Of a stretch of 64,000 nt of DNA, positions 35,743-48,300 are shown in pieces. A model generated the notes under the pieces. It did not search any database, was not told where the DNA came from, and was given only the letters and a program-made list of their open reading frames with translations. Both the position numbers and the translations under genes were made by a program. The stretch is from contig CM021312.1 of assembly GCA_010645155.1 (NCBI GenBank), positions 2,518,556 to 2,582,555 on the forward strand, written 5' to 3'. Position 1 is the first letter of the stretch. The number at the start of each line of letters is the position of its first letter. This stretch comes from Tigriopus japonicus (Eukaryota > Arthropoda > Copepoda > Harpacticoida > Harpacticidae).

Positions 35743-36243
35743 TTTCATGTTCCAGGACTACTCGACCCAGCGAAAAAATCGATTCAGGACAACTCGACCT
35801 AGCGGAAAACTCGACCCAGGACAACTCGACTCAGGACAACTCGACCCAGGACAACTCGACCCAGTGAAAAACTCGACCAGGACAACTCGACCCAGCGGAA
35901 AACTCGACCCAGCGGACGACTCGACCCAGCGGACGACTCGACCTAACGGAGAACCCGATCCAGGAAAACTCGACCAAGGACAACTCGACCCACCGGAAAA
36001 CTCGACCCACTAGACAACTCGACCCACCAACTTGCAAAGGCATAAAGCTGGATCAATTGAACCACAAATCATAAAATTTAAAAATCAAATTTGAGGCCAC
36101 TTCAATGATGATGTTCTTCCTTCCGATGGAAATCGTCTGGTGGGTCTAATTGTCCTGTGGGTCGAGTTGTCCGGTGGGTCGAGTTGTCTGCTGGGTCGAG
36201 TTGTCCGGTGGCTCAAGTTGTCCGGTGCCTCAAGTTGTCCTGT
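35743..36243. repeat. Inverted arrays of the ACTCGACCC tandem unit
   Basis: From 35743 to about 36030, 15-30-base units built on GACAACTCGACCCAGCGGAA repeat more than a dozen times. After a spacer of about 100 bp, the inverse unit GGGTCGAGTTGTCC repeats about six times to 36243. The whole could fold into a long imperfect hairpin. Open frames through it are by-products of the repeat. Confidence 0.85.
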
Positions 36244-36799
36244 CACCGTTTTTTCATCATGCATGTAAAAGTAAAATCACCAAAAATGGAGATTCTCACC
36301 TTTTCTGGGTTCATTTTTGAAACCTGCCAAAACAGTATAATCTTTCGTTCAAATCCTTTTCCGAGGCTCCTCTTGATTTGGACAAGTCAAAATTATTTAC
36401 TAGTTTTTAACATGAAAATAAGCCTTCATGAATCCTCTAAAACAGAAAAATTGTGTTGAAAATAATTGGAACCCTTAAACTATAACGCTTTTTGTTTTCT
36501 GATCTTTTTTTGTTTGTGTTACAATGTAAATGGAGGCTATTCCATTTTATTTGACCTTGGCAATAGACCAGTTTTAGTGATTCAGTGTTTCAAAACTGAG
36601 ACTTTCATTTCTCGCTTCAACTATAAATACAACCCTGCTCTATATTTGGTTTCTAGGACAAGCTCAAAATTAGCTTCTTCATCGACGTCTATAATTTTCT
36701 CATCAAACGCAATCCCGTAATAGAAGACCTCAGCTCCCTTGAACTGTTTTAGAGCCATGAGGGATACGCATTTTCCCTTTAGCTATATCAAACATCTCC

Positions 36800-37485
36800 A
36801 TGGAAGGAGTTAAAATTGGATTCGAATTTGTTTTTCTACAAGGAGGAGCCACTCACTCCACATCCAAATCCACACGAAAGAGAAACCAAGTGGTCAGTGT
36901 CTTTGATCCTATGGCGGTCGGTCGGTCGGTCAAATCAGGTTTCATCAGGCCTGAAAATAGCGTCTGGATTGCCAGGGGCTTCTCTCGACAAGAGGATTCG
37001 AACTCGTCAAGGTCAGGCACAAATTCGATTTCGAAACCGTCCTCGCGGGTCAGTTGATTTTGAGGTTCTTTCTTTTATTTCTAGTTTTTGTATCATAGAA
37101 GTCTACAGAGGCGGACACAACATTCAAAGTCGAGCATTCAAGTCTCCCCAAGGGTTAATAATCAAAGAGGGGCTTTTAGGAGTTCCTAGATTAGTGGATA
37201 TGTGAGGGGACACAGGAGGACGCTTTCTTTCAATTCATTGCTTTTTTGTGTATACTGTTTTGTCACTGATTGAATCTCTAAGTGCGGTTCCTATTGCATT
37301 TGGGACGCTGCTCTAGAAGTTGTAGGGCTTCCTCCGATTCAATCGGGTCCCGTAAGGAAGGCCACCCTCGGCCAATGAAGGGTCTTCGGCCAAGTCCAAG
37401 GTCTCCTCGGCGATATCTTGCTGAACTGATTCGTCAATGGGCGCTGGACGCCTCACCTAAAAAAGCAGAGGGCTACGACATTTAA
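36800..37485 (+). CDS. Possible coding exons, basic, unrecognised
   Basis: Two open stretches stand out by base composition. One, about 36816-37060, encodes RIRTRQGQAQIRFRNRPRG. The other, about 37282-37485, encodes GLRPSPRSPRRYLAELIRQW and a Lys-rich end before a stop. A CTGCTCTAG acceptor lies near the start of the second. Both are basic and could be exons of one gene or of a transposon. I cannot connect them in frame or identify them. Confidence 0.2.
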
Positions 37486-38155
37486 ATCCGATTTTCAAAT
37501 ACAGTAGAGTGGAAAATGTTTCACACAGTTCAAGGTAAAAGGGATTTTTCACGTTTTAAACATCTTTCGATATAAAGAACAACTCTAGTTGGTAAGTATT
37601 GGTTAAGGGAAACAGTTCTTACTTTTATGTGCTATGTTATGACATAACACCGTTAAAATGGGATTTGTATTTGAAGGAGATCGAAAATAAATAATACAAT
37701 AATGATCAAAAAATGTATAATAATGTATTTGTTTGGGAATTTAGTTTTCTTTTCAACCACTGCTGCCAGGTCGCATATTTATTTGCCAGATTTTGACTTT
37801 ATATGCAATGTCAAAATCTGTCATAATGGAGACCCCTTATGGCTTATTTTGATTTGCCATATTTCTGTAATTAGTGGGAGTTCCTTTTCTAACAACTCTG
37901 AAGACAAAATTAGACAAATTCTCAATTGTTTTTTCCTGATGTACCCGAATGTGAACGTTAAGGTGTGCCAAGATTGGTTTAGAGTTACTGAGTTACAATT
38001 CAGAATGAAGGACAATACTTTTTTGGTATTGGTAATGTTCCAAAACACATTTTCTTACACATGGCAAAAATCCAGAATCTTGAAGTTACCGAGTTGTTAA
38101 CTCCCTTTTTCAAAATAAAATCGTTGGGCTTTGAAAGTTAAGAAGACAAAAACAT

Positions 38156-38161
38156 TTTATT
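38156..38161 (-). terminator. AATAAA polyadenylation signal of the cuticle-like gene
   Basis: A canonical AATAAA on the minus strand lies 84 bases after the proposed stop codon at 38245. Confidence 0.6.
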
Positions 38162-38244
38162 CAAGGCCTTTTTGGTGCTTATCTACCCAATTCACCCTCG
38201 ATGGAATCTTGCTTTGACCAACAAATACGAAGAATGAGAAAACG

Positions 38245-41200
38245 TTCACCGTGACTGGAAGCAAAATTCGAAAACAAGCCAAGGATATTTTGAAATGCCC
38301 ATTGACCTCCCGCGGTGAGTTGACAACTTGCATTTGTTATGGTGACACTTTGAAGTAAGATATTTGAAACATAAATTTTCCTTCCCATGTAGCTTAAGTC
38401 AGAAACGCCCTTCAAGGGTCAAAAGAAGTCCTTTGATTGAAACCGTCTGATCCTACCTTTCGAGTGATTGTGCGACGAGGTTTTCGTGTCGGTTTGCGCG
38501 CAGCGTCCTCGTTTTGCTGCTGTTGATCATAGATCTCTCCGTAGAGCTCTGCTTGATCTCCCTCTACTGGAGCGGTGTATGAGTTATCGTTATAAATGGG
38601 TGCATCATAACTAGAAATGGGGTTATCATAACTTGGTGGCGGTGAGAGGGTTGCTCCACTTCCCACAGGGAAATTGGAGAATCCGGGCTTCTTTCCCCGT
38701 TTCTTCTTGCCCAAGCCAAATGAGGTTCCAATGTCGATATCGAAACTGGTTGGAATGTTGACAGCGTTCTGAACTGGGACATAGATGGTGCGAATTTCTT
38801 CATCGGCTGGAGGGGTGAACTGGGAATCTTCTGGCTCTTCCACAACAAATTGAACCTCCTGCAATGAACGTGAGCACGAACTTGACGATGGCATCTCTAA
38901 AAATTCCAAAATAATTATTCATACCTGATCTGAAGCGGAGGTTTGTTGGACCAAGTCCAGGAGATCCACATCGCTCTGTGGATTGGCAGCATAGACTTCA
39001 ACAGGGGCATCGTCACTTTCATTCTCGTAAAAGATATAATACACCTCTGGTTCTTCTCCCTCAGGAGCAACTGCATCTTGGCCGATGAAAACCTGGCCTT
39101 GGTCTGATAGCTCTTCAACCTTGATAGGCACATCAAAAATTTGACCTTGCGTAATTGGACCATCTATCGAAGGAGTGTTGACATCCAGACCCAAGACCTC
39201 CTCCTGGTCTTCAACAGTGAGGACGGGTTCCCTGAGGAATGATCCTGTGGCCAAGAAATTGGTCTGATATTTATCATCTTCCTCCTCCTCCTCCTCCTCC
39301 TCCTCAGCATCTTCGGCCTCTGGTTGAGAGTTGTCCACGGAGAAAGGACTGGCATTCCTTTTCTTGCCACCAACCGTGATGAAACTGCTCGTTGCGGGGT
39401 CATACACTCGGGTGGGCACTTTGTCATAGTTGGTTGAAGGCAATGACCCTTTAGGGACATACACTGGGGGCTCCTCATCTTCGGGGATTTCTTCATAGAC
39501 AACACTCTCTTCAGCAGGGCTGCTCTGAGTTGATACAGATTGAACCGAGGCAGATGTTGCTGTGTATCCAGTGGACGCGGAACTGGGCTGGGAAGCTCCT
39601 TGATATGAATCTGATGCAGAAGAAGACTGACTTGACGATGGAGAAGAATATCCGTCTGATGAGCCACTGGTGAATGGGTTCTTGGATTGTCCACTTGATC
39701 CACTTACATCATAAGATTGGGTAGCTGGAGCAGAATCCGTGTAGGTCGGAGTGGCTGGAGCAGTGGCTGTGTAAACTGGGCTTGGAGCAGCTGCATTGGG
39801 AGGACTGTAGGAGGAGACTGAAGAGCTACTGGACGTTGATTGAGAAATGGATCCTGGACCCGAATATTCGCCAGAATTGACCGAACTGTAAGAACTGCTG
39901 GCGGACACTGAATTTGTGGGCGACCCATAAGATGACCCACTTGACTCTGGTTCAGCGTTATAGGAGGATCCAACTGAGACTGATGTGGAAGGAGAATTGA
40001 AGGATGTGGACACAGAGTTCGAAGGGCCAGTGTAAGATGAGGAAGACTCAGAGGGACTTGTGTATGAGCTGGAGCTTGATCCTGAAGAACTGGAGTAGGA
40101 GCTTGAGGGCTTGAAGGCCGGAGCAGGGGCAGCTTCAGGACTAGAGTAAGAGTTTGATGACGGACTTGATGCTGAGTATGAGTTGGAAGCTGAGCCTGAT
40201 GAGGAATATGAGGACGATGGTGGCGAATAAGAGTTTGACACTGGGGCTCCTGCCGTGTATGAATTGGAAGAGGAAGATGCAGAAGAGCTTGAAGAAGAAT
40301 ATGAAGTTGATGGAGCTGAGGCCGAATACGAGGTTGAAGGTGCAGCTGCGGAATATGACGTTGAGGGTGCAGGGGCCGAGTAAGAGTTTGAAGAGGATGC
40401 TGGAGCTGGGGCATTGTAAGACGGTGCAGGTGCCGAATAGGCATTTGATGATGTGGCTGGAGCAGGAGCACTATGGGATGAAGATGGCGCAGAATAAGAG
40501 TGTGTTGATGACGACGAAGCCGGTGCACTGTAAGAAGGAGAGGGGGCAGCTGGTTTTGGGGGCGAGTATGAAGATGGTGCAGGGGCAGCAGGTGGAGTAT
40601 AAGTCTGAGATCCCTTGGGACCTGGGTATAACAGCCCTGCCTCAAAGATGCCATTGATTGGATGCCACTTGGGCAAGTTATTTGGGAACGGGTTGGGAAC
40701 ATTATAGGGGGCATGTTTGCCATGTCCAATCCATCCATATTGCTGACTAGGTCCAGCTTGTTTAATGATAATCTGGGGCTGAGCTGGAGCTTGATATGAT
40801 GGACGATGTTGGGCGGCAGGGGCACTGTAGGTCTGAATGTGAGGTCGGGGTGGCTCGTATTTGAGCTTGATAGGGGCTTGATTTCCTTCAACCTTTCGTC
40901 TCAGGGGCGCTTGGGGTGTAGATGGCAATGGTCTCAAAACCTTGATATGTGGTGGCACTTGCTTTTGGAGAGGTCGCTTAGGATATGGATGCTTCTTCAG
41001 ATGATATCCCGCTGGAGCTTTCTTGGGTCGTGGGGGAGGTCTGTTTGGTTTTCGAGGCTTCTGGAGACCGGGTCGGGGTCTTCGATGTAAAGGCAGGGGT
41101 GGACGTGATCCCAAAGGACGGCCTTTAGGCTTTCCAATTGCCTTGGGGGCAGTAGTTTCATCAAGTTCGATGCCAAACTCACTGTTCCTATGTTCTTTGT

Positions 41201-41474
41201 CCAATTGGGATACTTCGGCAAGGTCAACAATGATCCTGCCTTGAGGTTCATCGTCATCTAACTCTTCTTCCAAGGGCTCGTCTAGACCCTCATCCTCTCC
41301 GTCCTCACTGTCCCCATCCTCTTCATTGCCATCTTCCGGTCCGTTAATGAATATCACCTCAATCTTTTCAGCATCCTCTAAAGGAGCGGCCAATTCCTCA
41401 ATCTTGATGGAGTCAACTTTGTCCGCATGAGCCGCAGCCACCGCCACGAGGAGTATCAAAAAGAAACCCCGCAT
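38245..41474 (-). CDS. Secreted low-complexity Ser/Tyr/Ala/Pro protein, cuticle- or matrix-like
   Basis: Three exons: 41474-38925, 38858-38457 and 38253-38245 (Ser-Arg-stop), with phase-0 junctions and GTATGA and GTAGGA donors, giving 986 residues. Residues 1-17 are a signal peptide (MRGFFLILLVAVAAAHA). An acidic region follows to about 105, then a Pro/Arg/Lys-rich basic region to about 215. From about 230 to 690 there are irregular repeats of SYSAPAPS, TSYSASAPS and NSYS type. The C-terminal part is acidic with a nine-Glu run and YYIFYENES-like strands. Such Tyr/Ser/Ala/Pro repeats occur in arthropod cuticular and egg-shell proteins, so a secreted structural role is inferred. There is no chitin-binding R&R domain. 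If the last intron is not removed, the frame ends at 38412 instead. Confidence 0.8.
39286..39306 (-). repeat. Glu-codon triplet repeat
   Basis: A (CTC)n run on the plus strand encodes the poly-Glu tract of the cuticle-like protein; such runs vary easily in length. Confidence 0.8.
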
Positions 41475-41519
41475 CTTGTTATCTGAGAATTAGTGCTTGG
41501 TGCCAATTTTACCTGAAAT

Positions 41520-43218
41520 CAAGAGGAAACAAAAATCGTGCTTTAGTGTTCATGTCGTGACTAAGCCGTCTTCTTCACTCATGAAATGAGTTAATATCCA
41601 TGTCATGACCCCATAAACATCTGCCCACTCCATCGATTAAGGGCCCTATTCATGGTCTCAGAAAAGCTATAATTTAAAGAGACAAGAGGCGGATCTGTAT
41701 TGTCGGTCAACGCTTTCACGTCTGGTCGAGTGAGCGACGAGAATCGGAAAACATGAAGATTTGAGGTCGGAAGAAAACACGTTGCCGACTTTGGAGCATA
41801 ACAGATGGGCCCTACAAAAACCATTGTAATACCTCTACCAAGAAATCGGGAGCCGACAAAAGACAAAGGAAAAAACGCCCCCCCGTCGAATATAAACGTA
41901 TCCTTTGTACCTCAGGACAAACAAGAATGAGCTCAGACACATTAACATAACCATGATCCTTCATGATTAACTCTCCAATCATGTTGCTTAGTGATGCAAA
42001 GACTACACTAAAATCGATTTTTGATGTCATTAAAAAGAAAACATATCTTTTAAAAAATACAAAAAACAAGTTTACGAAATGACACATATGTGAATAATGA
42101 TGTTGGTAAGAATATAATTTCACAATGAAACTCGAAGATGAAAAGCAAGAATTATGCCTAATATTATGAGGCGTTTGACTTGAGGGAATGTATTCTAGAG
42201 GCCCCACGACAATTGTATTTATTATATAGACTGATTGGGGCCCTGAAATCATCGACCCCAAATATCCATTAATCACTCTCTAATAATCTCCGCAAGCATC
42301 TCTTTCCTTCCTCGCTTCCTTCGCTTTCATTCATTGAGGCTTGGACGAGTGGTAATCATTAACCTCATATATGGTCATAATTGGCCCCCCTAAATGATGA
42401 TTACTGCACCAAAGCACTTGGGGCCCTTTTCAGGTCTGGAGTGTACTTTTGAGGCCTTAAGTGACGAACTATGACGTTGAGAGCCAAGAAAGATTGCTTC
42501 TTGATCCACTCAGATCACTAACATGACGGGGCTAAAAGGTAAGATGCGATAGAATGGGTCAAGAACACTTTCAAAAAGAGAGGGTTCGACACTGTTCAAG
42601 GCAATAAAACCCACTCTAAAGGCGTTACGGAAGATGTCTTGGGGGGGGTGAGAATTGGAAATTTGAATCTCATGAATATATTGTTCATTTGCAGGGTTTT
42701 CATGGGATTTGTAAAGAGCTTTGAAATCTAGAACGGTTTTGCAAACTTGGAGTTTGACTTGACAGAGCAAAACCGACACTTTAACATCTTTTCATATTAC
42801 ACACTTCATACAAGGTAAAGTTCTAAAGAAAAAGTTAAGATGAATTAACGTGCTGATTAGATTTATATTGGAATTCTAACTACTTAGTAAGACTACTTAG
42901 CGCTTCTTTCTGACGGATTAAGAACCAAATTATGGTAGATCCGTTCTTTGTAACCGGTGCTCTTACTCCGCCAGACATTCAAAACACGAGGGGTGGAAAT
43001 TTTTAGTGAATTTAATGTCAAACAGAATAAATATAATTAGGCTTTGTTCAAATGATAACAAATAAAAACTGTCGGAATTGAAAATAACCTTAAAAAATGG
43101 CAAGTAAGCTCATAAATTCTCTCAAATGAAGATCGAAAATTTTCGGTCCCCCTTTTCTTCGAAAGAAATGGTCGAAAATGTATGGAGTAGTTTTTACTTT
43201 TTTGGGGGGGTTTGGTCT
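41520..43218. other. Upstream flank of the cuticle-like gene
   Basis: No gene recognised. A short 5' UTR intron of the cuticle-like gene is possible, because TTCTCAG lies 8 bases before its ATG. I see no convincing TATA box. Confidence 0.35.
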
Positions 43219-43226
43219 TTTAAAGG

Positions 43227-44009
43227 TACTGATGTGTTTCGAGTTGGACTTTTGGCAGGGTTTTGCCATTTTGGCTTTTATGGTCAAAAAGCTGACCACA
43301 AGTAAACTTTTCAACAAGTCTGCCATAAATTATGGCAGCACTGCCAACTCGAAACCATAAGTCAAGAAGGACGGTATTACGTGGAGTGGGATCGAGCGAG
43401 GGCGCGTTACCGCGTTGGTGTGAATTTTCCTGCGTGATAGCTTGGAGTTAATGATGAAATGCATTATAATTCGGAAAAAAGTCGTTTTATTGACATAAGT
43501 CATAAAACAAAAGTGGACAAAGATTCAATGAGCAATAATTTGATGCCCCATTCATGTCTCTCAAAGAATTAAAACTGTGTTATTTCATTGTGTTAAGTCA
43601 AATATCTTCAAACTCCTGATCTACTGACTTGCTTTGTGATAGTGATTGTCCATCTTTTGTTAAAAGCAACATGTTTTTTATGATTGGGATTGTTTAAGGG
43701 CATTTTTCCCTTTGTAAAATGATAAAAAAAATCTTCTTTGTAACTTTTTTCAACATTTTACTGTCTTTTTTGTCTTTAGTACCCCAATTAAGTGTTAAAA
43801 ACAGAGATAGAGAGGAACATTTTTATCATTGTACAAAGGAAAGAATGCCCTAGAAGATCCCACTCCACGTAATACCGTCCTCCTTGCATAAGTGCAACTA
43901 CTGATAGAACTCGAAATCGAACTAGTTAGAGTGTTGCCAAATTGGTCCTTGTTTAGTTCTTTTCAAAAAGTCAAAAATGGCAACACTCCCAACTCGAAAT
44001 ACATCACTA
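43227..44009. mobile_element. hAT-type MITE carrying a nested element
   Basis: The ends, TACTGATGTGTTTCGAGTTG and inverted TAGTGATGTATTTCGAGTTG, are flanked by TTTAAAGG (43219-43226) and TTAAAAGG (44010-44017), 7 of 8 alike. It belongs to the family of 19269-19566. Bases 43363-43886 are a second element inserted inside. Confidence 0.8.
43363..43886. mobile_element. Nested 524-bp MITE with about 31-bp inverted ends
   Basis: The left end, CAAGAAGGACGGTATTACGT then GGAGTGGGATC, matches the inverted right end with one mismatch. Perfect 7-bp duplications CATAAGT lie at 43356-43362 and 43887-43893. The CAAG...CTTG termini and 7-bp duplication resemble the family at 57480-57929, although the rest differs. 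Confidence 0.85.
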
Positions 44010-44648
44010 TTAAAAGGTCGAGAATTTGGCTTCGTGAGCCCATATTTTTTGTTGCAAAAAAGATGAAAAATTTGCAAATAGCAATAACACATCTTCTTGG
44101 GCGTGAACATTTCTATGTCCCAAATCTGCACCCATATTCATAACGTCCCACTAAACTAACCACTCAAGAAAAAAAACTCTTTCCCAATTTGTCCTACAAG
44201 CGCCCAATCGAATCCAAAATTCCATCAAACCAAGGTGGGTCGTCATTTGACACGGGTGTAATTATTCATAACTTAAACCCGGGTACAAGTCAAACGGAAA
44301 ACTGCAATAAAACGACTGCAAAACGCCCCACAGCGAGGAAAGTTTTCTTGAACGGGCAGGCCTCTTCTAGTATCTCTCGTTTCCCTTGTATTTTCACGGC
44401 AATCATCACCCCACAGCCACTTGAACACTCAATTCTCGAATTCTGGTGGAGAAAAACTGATTTTAGTTTCCAAGCTTCTTGGCCCACCAAAACAAACACA
44501 AGGGAACGAGCAGATTGCTCAATCAATTAAACACAATTGGCCGTCAAATATTGATTGTTTGAGAAGATTGCGTGATTCTTGGAAAGACCAAATAACTCGG
44601 TAAAGGTGAAAAAGTAGATCTTTTTGACCGTTTGAGTCCCAAATAAGC

Positions 44649-45376
44649 CTAGAATATGGGCGAACGGTGTATTTGAGTTCTGTTTGAATGCAATTGGTTG
44701 GCAAACAATCGTCGAATGAAAGTTTGCCTCTTGAATCTGGGTGTCAAGTCATCATCCCACAATGACTCGTGAAGTCCTTCCCTGTATGTGAGTAATTGCC
44801 TGAAAAGAAAGACGAAAAACAACCTCCTGGAGCACTTGAGAAAGAAATGTAGGAACCGGAGTGATTTTTGGCCTCCTACGCAATCCTGAGATCGTATCCA
44901 AGTCAGGTTTTCCAGTTGACTCATTGATAGCACTTGTTTTTAACCTGATTAGAGAGGGATTGTGTAGAAAGTTACGAGGTTGAGCGCTACTTTCCTATGT
45001 GTGTTCTAGAGCTTCAGTCATGATTTGGATCGCAAAGAGATGACATTTCCGCAATCACGAATGAATGAGACAGCTTCTTGGCTCCTCATCCAGGATGAAT
45101 GGAAGGCACGAAATAAAGAAAGAACCACACAACGGGAAATCTTAATTACACAACAATCTCTTTCCCCCTCTTCAAAGACCGAAATTTGATATTCATATCG
45201 TTTCCAATTGCCTCCTGTGGTGTCATGTTGGCATCAAGATGATCAGATGAATCTCGTTTCATTTCTACCCAAGTTGAGGAACCACTTTCTTCATGTGAAA
45301 CGGTTGCCAGGGCAGATTCATTGGATATGACTGAGTTAAGGATGATATCCAAGTGCATTTTTTTGACACGGCTCAT
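44649..45376 (-). CDS. Possible two-exon gene of 125 residues
   Basis: Exon 45376-45150 (MSRVKKMHLDIILNSV to KRGKEIV) and exon 44799-44649 (QLLTYREGLHESLWDDDL to stop) join in frame in phase 2, with donor GTAATT and acceptor TTTCTTTTCAG. The protein is charged, has no membrane segment and a basic C-terminus. I do not recognise it. A further upstream exon is possible, because an open frame in another phase runs to 45386 and meets a CTCTCCAG. The composition is gene-like but support is only from splice signals. Confidence 0.35.
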
Positions 45377-45389
45377 TCTCACCACCTGG

Positions 45390-48300
45390 AGAGCAAATTC
45401 CTTCCTTCAATCTCATTGAACAATGGATGTCGGGAGACCATCTCTCTTTCGCCATTCAACAACCATTGAGATTTGAGAAGCTTCTCACTGAAGTTGGCCA
45501 CATTTGGGCGTAGGTTCGACTTATAAAGTACCCGCAATATTCTCTAAATAAATTTTCGAGTGTCTCAAGAATTTCATCTAACAAAAGTGGCTTGAAAATA
45601 GCAAAGGGAAACCTAATCTGGAATCCTAGAGACGAGCACGTGCTTTTTTTTTATAAAGCCGAGCAAAGACGTTTCGTAAAAAGTGTTCAAATATATCACG
45701 GCTTTTTTTCATATGAAATAAATAAATCAAGCTAACCTTTTTCGTGTTATAGTTTTAAAGGAATGTTCTATGTGCATGAATAAAAGGTGTTGTGTAGTAA
45801 GTGATCCTTTAAAGCCATTACTAAAGCTATTTTGACGTTGTATTATGAAAATCAGGTGTTTATTGGATTGGAAAGTTGTTCAGAAGCATATTTACTCTGA
45901 AATGATCAAATTTCCTAAAACTGTACTTCTTTCAAATCTTTTGATAATATTTCAACAAATCATCAACAAACAGTTGATAATATTTATTTTTGGTCAATCA
46001 GGTCAACGCCCTCTACTAACAACTCAAATAAAAAAACAAAACTTCCTTGCGTGCTAAACTTTCTGGACATAAAATTTTTTGGTTCTTCAAATTCTGAGAA
46101 GAAACAAAGTTCCAAAATGTCAGTCTCCCCAAGAGAAAATTGTGTGTGGGGGAAGAACTAAATGGCTGAACATTTATTTAGATGCTCGTGGAAGATTGAA
46201 GGATTGGCAGAGCGGTGCTTGCGTCAAGACTTTATTTGTGGGACCTCTTTCCCGTAACCAATTTATAATTTGAGGTCTGAGACTCGGCACCTTCTCGTCT
46301 TTCTCGTTAAACCTTGCGCAAAAGTGTAATTCGACACAACTCCAAGCATCAAGATGGATGATGATCTTTACTTTGGTTGTATTACGAATTAATTCACTAC
46401 CTCGGATGTTCAATGAATCCATTGCCCGCTGAGAACAAAAAGAAAGTAGATAGACACATTGGCAATAACCACAAGCATGCGCTTCAGAGTTCAAACTCCA
46501 ACCACTTATGTCAATATAAATATATGTAACTACTACTCTTTGGACATTGACGTGGTTAGAGTCAAAGTTTGGGATTTCCAAAGCTTTGCTCGCAATCAAG
46601 CGGATACTTGGCAATCGAGCCTCAAGCCATCCAAGCCTAAATTATCCTTGGTCAGGGCGACCAAAATTTGAATACCCCCTGAAGATCCGATAGGGAAGGA
46701 GGCAATTTTGTCCATCCATCTCGTAAAAGAGGCCTCCTCATGTTGGTCTAAAAATATGGCGGCTTGTAATTAATTCCCTCAATTGATTTCCCACCTGACA
46801 GGCCCATGTTTGGATTATTGCACATGTGTTTTTCGCAGGCCTTTTACTTCGTATCATCAGCGGCCAAGCGATTAAATGTAGTTGGCAAAACATCTCGGGC
46901 AGAGTAAAGACAAAGGAAACCAAGAATCGACGGAGAATTCGTGTCAGCTTGCGTGTAAAACACGTCGAGATTATTCCCGTAGGCGTCGGGAAATCAACTT
47001 TCTTCCACACAGATTTGTGCCTTTTCACCATTGTTTTACTTCCAGGATTGTGTTTCCGCACTTCTTTTTTTCTTCGCCCTTCTTAATTCTTGCTTAGAAA
47101 AAGTTATGATACAATGTGTCTCGAAAGTCTTTGGCACCATGAATTACTCGGACTTAAGTGTGACCAATTTGAGAGAGATTCAAATTTGACCGAAAAAGAC
47201 AGGTTGTGAAAATCATGATTGGAAAAAGATGGTCTCAGAATGAGTTTTTACCACCGACATCATGAACTCTCAGGCTCATGAGAATATTTCAAGATTAACG
47301 CTGATATTTCTGCTTGGTCAAAGACTTTGAAAGAAAAGATTGTTTTGAGAAAGTTCAATTCAATGCCTAAAGGAGGCTTTAAGCTGTGAATTATGTCGTT
47401 TAATATGAATGGCATAGATCACAAAGAGAAACAACCTCAATCACTTTGTTTTGATCATCAATGTGCAACTTTAATGAACTTGAAGCGCCATCAAAGGGGA
47501 AACGTAATGTGAGAGGGAGTCAAGATGGCCAAACGAAATGCGTTTCCAACTTTCACACCATTTACGGTGATTTATTTCGGCCAAAAGCCCGTAATACTCG
47601 TCTATACGTGAGATTGTTTGTGGCCATTCCCGGCACTCCTGGGGCCAAAATCTTCCTCATTTAAAGGATTACTTTGATCACCCTTGGAAATATCACAAAA
47701 AAGGACCGAGTAAGACGCAAGGTCGTTTTCATTTTTCCACACATCAAATAATCTTAACCAGCCATGCTAATACTTGGCAGAAAAGTAGTTCTGTTTATGA
47801 CTGTCAACCTCAAATCAAATTTATCAGGGCAAGGTTTAGAAATATGTTTGCGAAATATTACCTAGAAGCGATCTCGTCTCAATCTTGGACGACTACTTGA
47901 AATCTTGTTCAAGGTGCTTTGCACCCAGGGTGGTCACCTCAAATGTTTTGGTTTGGTGCATGTGAGTGACCAAGCACTAAGCAAGCAGAGTAGGGCCATT
48001 GTCCGCACTCCTGCCTGACCTTGGTCGAGAAATTCTCCCCGATCTTGATCTCCAACCTCTTGGAGACTCTCACAGGAGCCGGCCTAACCCTACCATGAAT
48101 GTAAACTCGCTAACTGGACTTGTTTAAAGCGCTATGTCCTGGCATAGTAACTCTTAAGTTCAGATTTAGCTTCGAAAACAGTAAAGCTCGAGTCACAGAT
48201 CTTAAACAAGAGACGAGCAATCTTGCTTGGTTTGGTCAAATACCCAAGAAGAGGGTGCTGTCCATGCCTTTCAGGACATAAAGCGCTTCAACATTTCTTC

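Noticed and set aside
35743..36243. CRISPR-like array
   Set aside because: Units are contiguous with no unique spacers, imperfect and present in inverted arrays, and the genome is eukaryotic.
37702..38100. 132-codon frame with a signal-peptide-like start
   Set aside because: No homology-like motif, no promoter or polyadenylation evidence, and composition like the surrounding non-coding DNA.
39286..39306. Regulatory CTC microsatellite
   Set aside because: It is the coding poly-Glu tract of the cuticle-like protein.
38919..40891. Extra long minus-strand frames in the cuticle-like gene (Pro/His/Leu- and Arg-rich)
   Set aside because: Alternative-frame readings of the same low-complexity repeats; the signal-peptide frame is the coherent one.
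40154..41244. Long open frames on the plus strand inside the cuticle-like gene
   Set aside because: They are shadows of the repetitive Ser/Tyr/Pro coding sequence on the minus strand.
43090..43326. 78-codon basic frame next to the nested MITE
   Set aside because: It runs into the MITE end and has no splice or motif support.
47461..47664. 67-codon frame as a small gene
   Set aside because: No start context, splice or family evidence; reported only as part of the unassigned stretch.
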